Source: DAOUKH01 sp965207995
GTDB taxonomy: Bacteria > Chloroflexota > Dehalococcoidia > SHYB01
Assembly (NCBI GenBank): GCA_965207995.1
Contig: OZ242299.1
Location: 2,108,001 to 2,172,000 of the forward strand
Direction of reading: 5' to 3'
DNA: 64,000 nt
In this document: positions 17,327 through 24,936 of the stretch, piece by piece
Numbering within the stretch: the stretch's first letter is position 1
How the letters are laid out: each line of letters begins with the position of its first letter
Made by a program: the position numbers and the translations under genes
Notes under the pieces: model-generated
What the model was told of the DNA's origin: nothing
Databases searched by the model: none
The model's input: the letters and a program-made list of their open reading frames with translations, nothing else

Positions 17327-17974
17327 ATGGGTAGCTGGTACCTCGTCCGGCACGGCGAAACGTTGTGGAACCGGGACGGCCGGGTCCAGGGCCATACCGA
17401 CGTGCCCCTGAGCGAGGAGGGCATGCGGCAGGCGCGGTCGGTGGGAAAGCGGCTCGCCCGGCACCCGTTCTCCGCGACCTATAGCAGCGATCTGTCGCGG
17501 GCGCGTGCGAGTGCGGAGGCCATCGTCGGGGGCTGCCAGGTCTCGATCACGACGGAAGCGGACCTGCGGGAGTTCTCCTACGGCGCGTGGGAGGGGCTGA
17601 CGCTCGCCGAGGCCGAGGCTCAAGACCCGGAAGTGTTCGCGGCGCGGATGCGGCTGCGGGGGCGCGCCTTTGCGGCTCCCGGCGGCGAAGACATGCCGCA
17701 GATGCTGGAGCGGGTGCGGCGATTCTGCGCCCGCGCCGCGGAACGCCACGGTCCCTCCGAGGACGTCCTCGTGGTCGCGCACGGGGGTTCGGTTCGCGCG
17801 CTGCTCGTCTGCCTGCTGGACCTGACGGAGGAGCACTTTTGGCGATTTCGGATTGACTGCGGCGGTCTCTCCATCATCAGCAACCATCCGGGCGGCCGCG
17901 TGCTCGAGGTCTGGAATGACACCGGCCATCTCCCTGACCGGATTGACGGAAGTGACGCATGGGTAAACGGCTGA
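17327..17974 (+). CDS. cobC: Histidine phosphatase family protein, probable alpha-ribazole phosphatase
   Basis: It opens with the phosphoglycerate-mutase-like motif LVRHGETLWN; the His of RHG is the residue that is phosphorylated. The acid/His pair of the active site is in REFSYGAWEG and VVAHGGSVRALL. The 215-residue length fits the small phosphatase branch. Within the family many substrates are known, but the place between cobS and cobU makes removal of the 5' phosphate of alpha-ribazole (or adenosylcobalamin phosphate) the likely job. It starts 12 bases after cobS and overlaps the start of cobU by 16 bases. Confidence 0.9.
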   Translation: MGSWYLVRHGETLWNRDGRVQGHTDVPLSEEGMRQARSVGKRLARHPFSATYSSDLSRARASAEAIVGGCQVSITTEADLREFSYGAWEGLTLAEAEAQDPEVFAARMRLRGRAFAAPGGEDMPQMLERVRRFCARAAERHGPSEDVLVVAHGGSVRALLVCLLDLTEEHFWRFRIDCGGLSIISNHPGGRVLEVWNDTGHLPDRIDGSDAWVNG

Positions 17975-18522
17975 CGCTGGTCTTGGGGGGAGTCCGAGCG
18001 GGAAAGAGCAGCTACGCGCAGCGGCTGGCGTCGGAGGGGAAGCGGGTGCTGTTCGTGGCGGCCGCGGAGGCGGGCGACGAAGAGATGGCGGCGCGGATCC
18101 AGGCGCATCGCGAAGCCCGACCGCCAGATTGGGACACCTTAGAAGAGCCTATCGATCTCGTGAGCGCGCTGACTCCCGTGCTGCACCTATATGACACGGT
18201 GCTGCTTGACTGCCTGACGATTTGGGTCAGCAACCTGCTCCTGCAGGGTCAAGATCCGGGACCGGGGAACGTGGATATCCCGTCGGAGACGAAGCGGCTG
18301 CTCGGGTTGTATGGGAAGGCAGACTCGACCTGGATCGTGGTCAGCAACGAGGTTGGCCTCGGTGTCGTGCCGGCGACCCAACTCGGCCGCAGCTACGCCG
18401 ACGAGCTCGGCCGCGTGAACCAGACCGTAGCCGCGGCGGCGGACGAGGTCTACTTCATGACCGCTGGACTGCCGCTGAGGGTGAAAGGCCGAGAGGCTGT
18501 CGACCGCCCGCCTGCCGGGTAG
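17959..18522 (+). CDS. cobU: Bifunctional adenosylcobinamide kinase/guanylyltransferase
   Basis: The P-loop is GGVRAGKS (residues about 10-17; the family usually has GGARSGKS). It is followed by HREARPPDW, which contains the His expected to carry the GMP intermediate, and by VLLDCLTIWVSNLL and VSNEVGLGVVP, both strong family signatures. It phosphorylates adenosylcobinamide and then makes adenosylcobinamide-GDP for CobS. It starts inside the end of cobC. Its last 73 bases overlap the 3' end of the convergent threonine-kinase gene, so one of the two C-termini is probably dispensable. Confidence 0.93.
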   Translation: MGKRLTLVLGGVRAGKSSYAQRLASEGKRVLFVAAAEAGDEEMAARIQAHREARPPDWDTLEEPIDLVSALTPVLHLYDTVLLDCLTIWVSNLLLQGQDPGPGNVDIPSETKRLLGLYGKADSTWIVVSNEVGLGVVPATQLGRSYADELGRVNQTVAAAADEVYFMTAGLPLRVKGREAVDRPPAG

Positions 18523-19454
18523 CCGGGCGTTCTCGCTCCCTCGCCGCGCCGCACTACGCCGCCGCCGATGACGCGGTGTTCATTCGTGGCCAGGAGGCCG
18601 GGCAGCCGCTTCGACACGTGATGCGCGGCCCACCGCACACGCTCGGCGTCCTCGCCGAACATCAGCCCCATGACGGTGCCGCTGTGCGCAACATTGACCC
18701 CCATGGCCCCAGCAGCGCGTCCGATCTCGAGCGCGGCAGGAAGCTGGGGCTTGGGGAGCACCCTCTGATACGCCAGAGCGCTCTCCGTCGCTCCGCGGCC
18801 TACCAGTTCGGCATCTGCGCACGCTACCCCGGCGGTGATGAGCGCCAGCGCCTCCTGGAAGCGTGCCGCTTGCCGCCGGAGTTCGACGTTGCGATCTACA
18901 GCGTTGAAGGCCTCGGTGTCGACGGTGTCGGCGAATTCCAAGACCAAGACCCGCATGGCCGGCGGATCGCCAAGAGATCGGGCGATCCGCCCGTTCCTAT
19001 GATCGAAGAGCGCGATCCCGGGCACCATGACACCGTCGCTCGGCTCGACGGCCAAGGCGAGGTCGGCCTGCTGGAGAACTGAGAGTGTCGCGTCGAGCGC
19101 GGCGGCAGTCGCCCCGATGGCCGCGGCGACATCGGCGGTGCTGCTCGCCATCCCCTTCTTCCGTGGGATCTGGCCCTCAAGGCTCAGCCGTGCGTCCAGG
19201 CCCGTGCGCCCCAAGGAAGCGAGCGTCAGAGCGACAGCGCGGCGCGCTTTGGGCGCATTGGCCGGACCGTGAACCCGCCCCGATCCTTCGGCCAGGGCCA
19301 CCGTCGCTGTCGCGTGGAGGTCGATGGGACAGGTCACCATGACCGACGTTCTGTCCAACAGTCCCTGGGCCAGCTCGCCGCAGGTAGCGGGGGCCCAAGC
19401 GATGCCCACCGCCGGTGCGTCACCAGCAAGGCCGGCAGCAGTGCGCGCGATCAC
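18450..19454 (-). CDS. pduX: GHMP-family L-threonine kinase (PduX-like)
   Basis: From GTG 19454 the product starts VIARTAAGLAGDAP and quickly reaches IAWAPATCGELAQG, which matches the PduX N-terminus. The GHMP ATP-binding loop is present as PRKKGMASSTADVAAAIGA. L-threonine kinases of this group make O-phospho-threonine, the precursor of the aminopropanol arm of B12. GTG 19454 overlaps the stop of cobQ in a GTGA arrangement, which implies translational coupling and decides the start. The product is about 334 residues; the final 40 or so are of low complexity and overlap cobU on the other strand. The cobD-like decarboxylase two genes upstream would use the product. Confidence 0.85.
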   Translation of the reverse strand: MIARTAAGLAGDAPAVGIAWAPATCGELAQGLLDRTSVMVTCPIDLHATATVALAEGSGRVHGPANAPKARRAVALTLASLGRTGLDARLSLEGQIPRKKGMASSTADVAAAIGATAAALDATLSVLQQADLALAVEPSDGVMVPGIALFDHRNGRIARSLGDPPAMRVLVLEFADTVDTEAFNAVDRNVELRRQAARFQEALALITAGVACADAELVGRGATESALAYQRVLPKPQLPAALEIGRAAGAMGVNVAHSGTVMGLMFGEDAERVRWAAHHVSKRLPGLLATNEHRVIGGGVVRRGEGARTPGYPAGGRSTASRPFTLSGSPAVMK

Positions 19455-20971
19455 GGCCTCAACCCTGTTACGCGATAGAGCAGTTCCATGTCGAGGTGTT
19501 CGCGCACGAGCGCCGCGAGCTTGTCGTACTCGGCACTCGGTTCGATGTCCCCGCTGGGGGCCGGCAAGACCACGCCCTTGCGGTTGCTGGCGCATTCCAG
19601 GACGGAGCGGCGCACGGCGCGGTTGTGAAAGAGTCCGTGGAGGTAGGTGCCAAGGGTCAGGCCCTCATCATCCAAGGCGCCGTCCATGGAGTCTGCCGGG
19701 CTGGCCGACCGTGCATTCACGGTGAAGGGCTGGGGGAGACCCTGGTGGGAAGTGACGCCCATGTGGATCTCGTAGGCGACGACCTCCGCTCCTTGGCAGG
19801 CGCCCAAGAGACCCCGCCCCTCGGCGACATCCCCGGTCACTTGGTAGGTGGCCTTGTCCTTCAGGAACGTCGTCGACGCTTGGAGGAGCCCGAGGCCAGG
19901 CGTGCTCGGCCGGGGCGACTCCACGCCGTCCGGATCGAGAAGTTCCGTGCCCAGCATCTGATAGCCCGCGCAAATGCCTATGACCGGGATCCCGTCCCGC
20001 CGCGCGGTCAAAATGCGCTCGTCAAGGCCGTGAGCCCGCAGCCAGTCGAGGTCCGCGACGGTCGTCTTGCTACCCGGGATGATGACGAGGTCTGGACTGC
20101 CGAAGTCGTCGCCGTGCTGGACGTAGCGCACGCGGACGCCGGGCTCATGACGAAGCGGGTCGAAGTCGTCGAAGTTGGCGATGTGCGGCAGCCGCACGAT
20201 CGCGACGTCCACCGCGGCGTCTTCAACGTCCCGGCGCGGGACAAGGCCCAGGGAGTCCTCCTCGGGAACGTGAACGTCGAAGAAGTAGGGTATGACGCCC
20301 GCGACCGGTGTGCCGGTGTGGCCCTCCAGGAGCCCGAGACCCGGCGTGAGCAGGGATGGATCGCCACGGAACTTGTTGATGACGAGGCCCTTCACGAGTT
20401 CCTTCTCTTCGGGATCCAAGAGCATCATGGTGCCGACAAGCTGGGCGAAGACGCCGCCCCGGTCGATATCGCCGACGAGTAGAACGGGCGCGTCCGCATG
20501 GCGGGCCACCCGCATGTTGACGATGTCATGCTCCTTGAGGTTGATTTCGGCGGGGCTGCCGGCGCCCTCGATCACGACCACGTCGTAGTCCGCGCGCAAC
20601 CGGTCGAGCGATGCGGTTACCGTCTCCCAAATGGACGGCTTGAGTTCGTGGTATTCGCGGGCCGAGGCAACGGCTTGGGGTCTCCCCAGAACGACGACCT
20701 GGGATCGTCTCTCGCCCTCCGGCTTGAGCAGGACGGGGTTCATCTCCACCGTTGGCTCCACCATCGCGGCAGCGGCCTGGACGGCTTGAGAGCGGCCGAT
20801 CTCGCCGCCTCCGAGCGTGGCGTACGAGTTCAGGGACATGTTCTGCGCCTTGAACGGTGCAACTTGGAGACCATCCTGGGCGAAGATGCGGCAAAGGGCG
20901 GTAGCCAGGATGGACTTACCCGCGTGAGACGAGGTTCCCTGCACCATGATGACTCTGGCAAGACTACTCAT
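19451..20971 (-). CDS. cobQ: Cobyric acid synthase (CobQ/CbiP)
   Basis: The 506-residue protein has the DTBS-like ATPase start VIMVQGTSSHAGKSILATAL, the KAQNMSLNSY segment, the VIEGAGSPAEINLKEHDIVN region and a C-terminal class I glutamine amidotransferase domain with the nucleophile in GICAGYQMLG and a catalytic His in GTYLHGLFHN. It amidates four carboxyl groups of the corrin ring using glutamine. It overlaps the upstream decarboxylase gene by 8 bases and the downstream threonine kinase by 4. Presence of CobQ without ring-forming genes nearby suggests that the host can take up incomplete corrinoids such as cobyric precursors, or that the ring genes lie elsewhere. Confidence 0.95.
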   Translation of the reverse strand: MSSLARVIMVQGTSSHAGKSILATALCRIFAQDGLQVAPFKAQNMSLNSYATLGGGEIGRSQAVQAAAAMVEPTVEMNPVLLKPEGERRSQVVVLGRPQAVASAREYHELKPSIWETVTASLDRLRADYDVVVIEGAGSPAEINLKEHDIVNMRVARHADAPVLLVGDIDRGGVFAQLVGTMMLLDPEEKELVKGLVINKFRGDPSLLTPGLGLLEGHTGTPVAGVIPYFFDVHVPEEDSLGLVPRRDVEDAAVDVAIVRLPHIANFDDFDPLRHEPGVRVRYVQHGDDFGSPDLVIIPGSKTTVADLDWLRAHGLDERILTARRDGIPVIGICAGYQMLGTELLDPDGVESPRPSTPGLGLLQASTTFLKDKATYQVTGDVAEGRGLLGACQGAEVVAYEIHMGVTSHQGLPQPFTVNARSASPADSMDGALDDEGLTLGTYLHGLFHNRAVRRSVLECASNRKGVVLPAPSGDIEPSAEYDKLAALVREHLDMELLYRVTGLRP

Positions 20972-22031
20972 GGGCTAGGACTTCGCGGAGGGCCGCTATA
21001 AGAAGGGCGCACTCTTCGGGGAGACGGGTGGCAATGCGGATGTACTCGGGCAGGCCGAAGGAGGTGCAGTCGCGCACCGCGATTCGGCGGCGGAGAAGGT
21101 CGCCGCGCACCTTCCGAGCGTCACCCACCCGGACCAGGACAAAGTTGGCGGCCGAGGGTACGGCGGGAATCCCCATCGCCTCTAGCTCTCGGTAGAGATA
21201 GGCCTTGGCCGTTGCGATGACCTTCCTCGCGGCGGCCACGTGGTCGGCATCGTCCAAAGCGGCGATGCCAGCGGCCTGTGCCACGGCGTTGACACTCCAT
21301 GCGGGCTGGAGACGGCGTGCCGCTGAGACAACCTTCGGCTCGGCAACCAGGTAGCCGAGTCTGGCCCCCGCGAGAGCATGGGCTTTGGTCATGGAACGGA
21401 GGAGAGCGACGTTGCCGCCTCCAAACAGAGAAGCCGAGTCCCATGGACAGTCGACGAGCGGAGCGAAGGCATCGTCCACCGCGAGCAGCCCGTCCTCGCC
21501 GATAGCGTCGCGGATTCGGAGCACGTCGTTCGGAGCTAGGTGGACACCAGTCGGATTGTTCGGGTTGCAGAGGAAAACCAGCCTGGGCCGTAAACGCTGG
21601 ATTCTTCGGACACCTGCATCGAGATCCCACCGGAAGCCCCGCGCCTCGTCGGCCTGGGTGCAGTGCAGTTCCGCGCCCGCTACCTCCGCTGCGGCTTGGT
21701 ACTCCCCAAACGTTGGGCCGAATGTCAGACAGCGGTCGCCGGGGCGAATGCTGGCACGTGCCAGGAGGTGGATAAGCTCCGCGGCGCCGTTCCCGACAAG
21801 CAACCGGTCTAGACCAATGCCGAGGCGGGTTGCCAGGGCCTCGCGCAGGGGCAGGCTGTGCCGGTCCGGGTAGGCGGAGATATCCGCCTCGGCCGCGGCT
21901 TGCCTCACCCGGGCCGACGGTCCCAGGGGGTTGATATTGGCACTGAAATCGAGCACTTTCTCAGGCCGAAGGCCCAAGGAACGCAGCTCCGCCGCATCCA
22001 ACCCGCCGTGTGCAGTGAGCGCTTGCTCCAT
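20964..22031 (-). CDS. cobD: Threonine-phosphate decarboxylase (PLP-dependent, CobD/CobC type)
   Basis: It is a fold-type I aminotransferase-like enzyme with VLDFSANINPLGP near residue 30, the substrate-cofactor region VFLCNPNNPTG, and the PLP lysine in SMTKAHALAGARLGY. The DFSANINPLGP opening is characteristic of L-threonine-O-3-phosphate decarboxylase rather than histidinol-phosphate aminotransferase, its close relative. It makes (R)-1-aminopropan-2-ol phosphate, which CbiB joins to cobyric acid. It lies 9 bases after cbiB and overlaps cobQ, all on the minus strand. Confidence 0.92.
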   Translation of the reverse strand: MEQALTAHGGLDAAELRSLGLRPEKVLDFSANINPLGPSARVRQAAAEADISAYPDRHSLPLREALATRLGIGLDRLLVGNGAAELIHLLARASIRPGDRCLTFGPTFGEYQAAAEVAGAELHCTQADEARGFRWDLDAGVRRIQRLRPRLVFLCNPNNPTGVHLAPNDVLRIRDAIGEDGLLAVDDAFAPLVDCPWDSASLFGGGNVALLRSMTKAHALAGARLGYLVAEPKVVSAARRLQPAWSVNAVAQAAGIAALDDADHVAAARKVIATAKAYLYRELEAMGIPAVPSAANFVLVRVGDARKVRGDLLRRRIAVRDCTSFGLPEYIRIATRLPEECALLIAALREVLAHE

Positions 22032-22040
22032 GGTCTTCCG

Positions 22041-22946
22041 TCAACCCGCGATCGCGTGCCGCGCTGCCATGAGCCCCAGTGCCACGGCCACCGCGAGCAT
22101 GGCGGTGCGCTCCGCGACGAGCACCGCCCGGCCGATGTCGCTTGGCTGCGGCTCAGGCAGCCCCTCGCCCAGACAGTAGTGGGACGGCTTCTCCAGGCGT
22201 GTTCCCAAGACCCCCGCCATCGCGCTCATGGTAAGTCCGGCATTGGGGCTGGCAGTGCGTCTGCCGTCTAGCAGCATGGTGTGCCAGCCACGGCGCACCG
22301 GCAGGCGGGACAGCGCGCCGCTCAGCAAGAGGAGCAAGGCGCTCAGTCGGGCCGGGACCAAGTTCACGAGATCATCCAAGCGAGCGGCAGCCTTCCCAAG
22401 GTATTCGTAATCACCGCGGTACCCAAGCATGCTGTCCAGCGTGTTCACCGCCCTGTAGGCTACCGCGCCGGGGACTCCAAGCACTGCGAAGGCGAGCCAT
22501 GGCCCAACGTAGCTGTCCGTTGTGTTCTCCGCCACGGATTCTATGGCTGCGCTGGCGACCAGGGGTGGAGTAAGGAAGCCAGAGTCGCGGCTCACCAGAT
22601 TGCGCAGGCTCATCCTCGCGGTATCCAACCGCCCCTCGTCAAGGGCTCGCCGGGTCTGGTGCGCGGCCGACGAAAGTCCCCTGACCGCGAAGGCGGTGCG
22701 GAGCAGCAGCCCTCCACCCACGGCGTAGGCTATGGGCCCGAAAGACATGAGAGCCGTCATCGCAAGCCACGCAAGGGCTCCGGATCCGCCGGCCACTACG
22801 ACGACGATCCCGCAGCCGAATAGGAAGGCTGCTGCGGGTCGCCGTGGCGCGATGCGGCCCAGAGCGCCGATCACTCTCCCGGTCCAGACTACGGGGTGGA
22901 TCCTGGCAGGGGGCTCCGGCAGGAGACGGTCCAGCGCTACGGCCAC
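22041..22946 (-). CDS. cbiB: Adenosylcobinamide-phosphate synthase (CbiB)
   Basis: It is an integral membrane protein that begins ALDRLLPEPPARIHPVVWTGRVIGALGR, the diagnostic CbiB opening in which the enzyme reads D-x-x-x-P-x-P-P-x-x-x-H-P. It also has AENTTDSYVGPWLAFAVLGVPGAVAYRAVNTLD and the LDDLVNLVPARL region. It couples cobyric acid to aminopropanol phosphate. GTG 22946 is the only clear in-frame start, but the frame stays open upstream to about 23000 and would add a better first helix (AVVLLVA), so the real start may lie slightly further upstream at a non-standard codon. Confidence 0.92.
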   Translation of the reverse strand: MAVALDRLLPEPPARIHPVVWTGRVIGALGRIAPRRPAAAFLFGCGIVVVVAGGSGALAWLAMTALMSFGPIAYAVGGGLLLRTAFAVRGLSSAAHQTRRALDEGRLDTARMSLRNLVSRDSGFLTPPLVASAAIESVAENTTDSYVGPWLAFAVLGVPGAVAYRAVNTLDSMLGYRGDYEYLGKAAARLDDLVNLVPARLSALLLLLSGALSRLPVRRGWHTMLLDGRRTASPNAGLTMSAMAGVLGTRLEKPSHYCLGEGLPEPQPSDIGRAVLVAERTAMLAVAVALGLMAARHAIAG

Positions 22947-23023
22947 TAGAAGGACTACGGCGTTCAGTGCCAGGTTTTCCCACCACGCTGAGAACAGACT
23001 TGGAAAGATGATGGCGCCTCGAC

Positions 23024-24223
23024 CTATTCCCGGCGCAGCGCTTCGATGGGGTCGATGCGGGCGGCACGGATAGCGGGATAGACTCCGAAGAGGAACCCCA
23101 CGGCCAAGGCGGTAAGCAGCGGGGCCGATATCGTGCTCGTGGAGACCAGCGCATGGATCTCCTCGCCGCCGACACGCAGATTCTCAAGGATCTCGGCGGC
23201 GGCAACTCCAAGGCCGATCCCCAGCGCACCTCCCAAGACGCCGACGATGAGCGCCTGAGCCAGGAATTGATAAAGGATGTCGCGCGGCTTTGCGCCTACC
23301 ACGCGACGCACCCCGATCTCTCGGCGCCGTTCGCGGACTCCGGTGTGCATGACATTCATCACGCCGACGCCCCCCGCGAACAGCGCGATTCCTGCGATGC
23401 TGGCCAGGAAGACGGTAACCAAGCCGCTGATCTCGGTCTCAGCACCGATGATGTCCCGCTCACTGGTGAGAGTGAAGTCGTCGGCACCGGTGAGGTTGTG
23501 GTTGCGCCGCAGCGTGCTTCGTACTTGATTCTCGGCCTCGTCGAGCCGGTCGCTAGATACTGCCTGGACGCTGATGAGCGCCACGCTGCCGACGTCGGGC
23601 GCGTTCGTCAGGTGTGCGTAGACGGTCGTAATCGGAGCGACGATGACGTCATCCTGCACGCCGACGCCATCGCCGACCTCGCGTAGTAGTCCCACGATGA
23701 GATAAGGGCGCTCGTTCAGGAGGGCGGTGCTCCCCACAGGGGAGACTCCGCCGAAGAGCTCAAAGCTTACCCGGCTGCCAAGCACTGCGACGAAAGCCTC
23801 GGTCGCGATGTCCTCGGCAGTGAGAAAGCGGCCTTCGGCCACATGGAAGTTCCGGACGGGCGCGAGGGCGGCCGTCGCCCCGATTACCGTAACGCCGGCG
23901 CGCCGCTCTTGGACGCGAGCCTGCGCGAACGCGCTCGCTTCCGGCGCGGCGCGGGCGACGGCGGGCGCGGCGCCGGAGGTCAGCTCCCAGGCATCTTCGA
24001 GCGTGAGCGCGCCGGGGGCGTCATCCGTGGGCCGCACGAGGATCAGGTTTCTGCCGACCTGGGCCACCTCATTCCTGGCAGTCGCGTCGGCGCCGGCCTC
24101 GATCGCCAGTACGGCGGTCATCGACCCCACTCCGATGGCGATTCCGAGCGCCGTTACGAGCGAAAGCGGTGCGCTCGCCCAGACGGCCCGCACCGCTTCG
24201 CGAATGATCCGAAATAGGCTCAC
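23024..24223 (-). CDS. MacB/FtsX-like ABC transporter permease
   Basis: The protein of 399 residues has one N-terminal helix (APLSLVTALGIAIGVGSMTAVLAI), a periplasmic-type core domain of about 200 residues, and three C-terminal helices with VMHTGVRERRREIGVRRVVGAKPRDIL, the classic FtsX/MacB permease stretch that contacts the ATPase. This is the MacB layout with the ATPase on a separate polypeptide. Its start overlaps the ATPase stop by 4 bases. MacB-type systems are mechanotransducers driving export of lipids, peptides or toxins. Nothing in the sequence tells the substrate here. Confidence 0.92.
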   Translation of the reverse strand: MSLFRIIREAVRAVWASAPLSLVTALGIAIGVGSMTAVLAIEAGADATARNEVAQVGRNLILVRPTDDAPGALTLEDAWELTSGAAPAVARAAPEASAFAQARVQERRAGVTVIGATAALAPVRNFHVAEGRFLTAEDIATEAFVAVLGSRVSFELFGGVSPVGSTALLNERPYLIVGLLREVGDGVGVQDDVIVAPITTVYAHLTNAPDVGSVALISVQAVSSDRLDEAENQVRSTLRRNHNLTGADDFTLTSERDIIGAETEISGLVTVFLASIAGIALFAGGVGVMNVMHTGVRERRREIGVRRVVGAKPRDILYQFLAQALIVGVLGGALGIGLGVAAAEILENLRVGGEEIHALVSTSTISAPLLTALAVGFLFGVYPAIRAARIDPIEALRRE

Positions 24224-24936
24224 TCCTTGTCCCTAGCGCTCTCCCGCTCGTTGCCTACGATCCTGCCGTCCCTAATTCTGAGGATGCGGCCGGCGAAGTC
24301 TTGAGCGTCATGGTCGTGGGTGGCGATGACGACGGTCATGCCGTCGCGCCCGCTGAGGTCTTGGAGCAGGGAAAGCACCGCGTGACTGGACTCGGAATCG
24401 AGGCTTCCCGTCGGCTCGTCGGCAAGCAACAGTCTGGCCCCGTTCACCAACGCCCGCGCGACCCCCACACGCTGCTGCTCCTCTCCGGTCAACGATTCCG
24501 GCCGGTGCGCGGCGCGGTGGGGGAGTCCGACCCGTTCGAGGGCCTGCATGGCGCGGGCCTCGGGCCGACGGACCGGCGTATAGCGGAGCGGGAGTGTCAC
24601 GTTCTCCAGTGCGGTTAGCCCAGGCAGCAGGTTGAACGTCTGGAAGATGAATCCGATCTCCCGCCGCCGCAGTTCAGCGACTCGGTCACTGCGCAGCCCG
24701 CCGACGTGTATCCCCCGGAGCTGATAAAAGCCCATCGTAGGGTGGTCAAGGCAGCCCATGATGTTCAGCAGGGTCGTCTTGCCGGATCCGGAAGGTCCCA
24801 CGAGAGCCACCATCTCGCCGTAGGCCACGTCGAGATTCGCGCCTCGCAGTGCCTCCACCGTGATTTCTGACGACGTGTACGTGCGCTCGATGTTGCGCAA
24901 GCGCACGTGGGGCGTGGAGTTGCTAGGTTGCGCCAT
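24220..24936 (-). CDS. MacB/LolD-type ABC transporter ATP-binding protein
   Basis: It has Walker A GPSGSGKTT, the Q-loop in FIFQTFNLLPGLTALENV, a signature region written LTGEEQQRVGVARAL, Walker B LLLADEPTGSLD and the H-loop VVIATHDHDA. The LTGEE signature differs from the usual LSGGQ: the second and third positions that grip ATP are changed (Gly kept, Glu-Glu in place of Gly-Gln). ATG 24936 is favoured over 24999 because it gives a normal LolD/MacB N-terminus and leaves only a 14-base overlap with the adaptor gene upstream. It forms an operon with the permease and the two HlyD-like adaptors. Confidence 0.9.
   Translation of the reverse strand: MAQPSNSTPHVRLRNIERTYTSSEITVEALRGANLDVAYGEMVALVGPSGSGKTTLLNIMGCLDHPTMGFYQLRGIHVGGLRSDRVAELRRREIGFIFQTFNLLPGLTALENVTLPLRYTPVRRPEARAMQALERVGLPHRAAHRPESLTGEEQQRVGVARALVNGARLLLADEPTGSLDSESSHAVLSLLQDLSGRDGMTVVIATHDHDAQDFAGRILRIRDGRIVGNERESARDKE

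Noticed and set aside
19451..19454. Frameshift between cobQ and the threonine kinase
   Set aside because: The GTGA overlap is a normal coupling arrangement and both products have full-length motifs.
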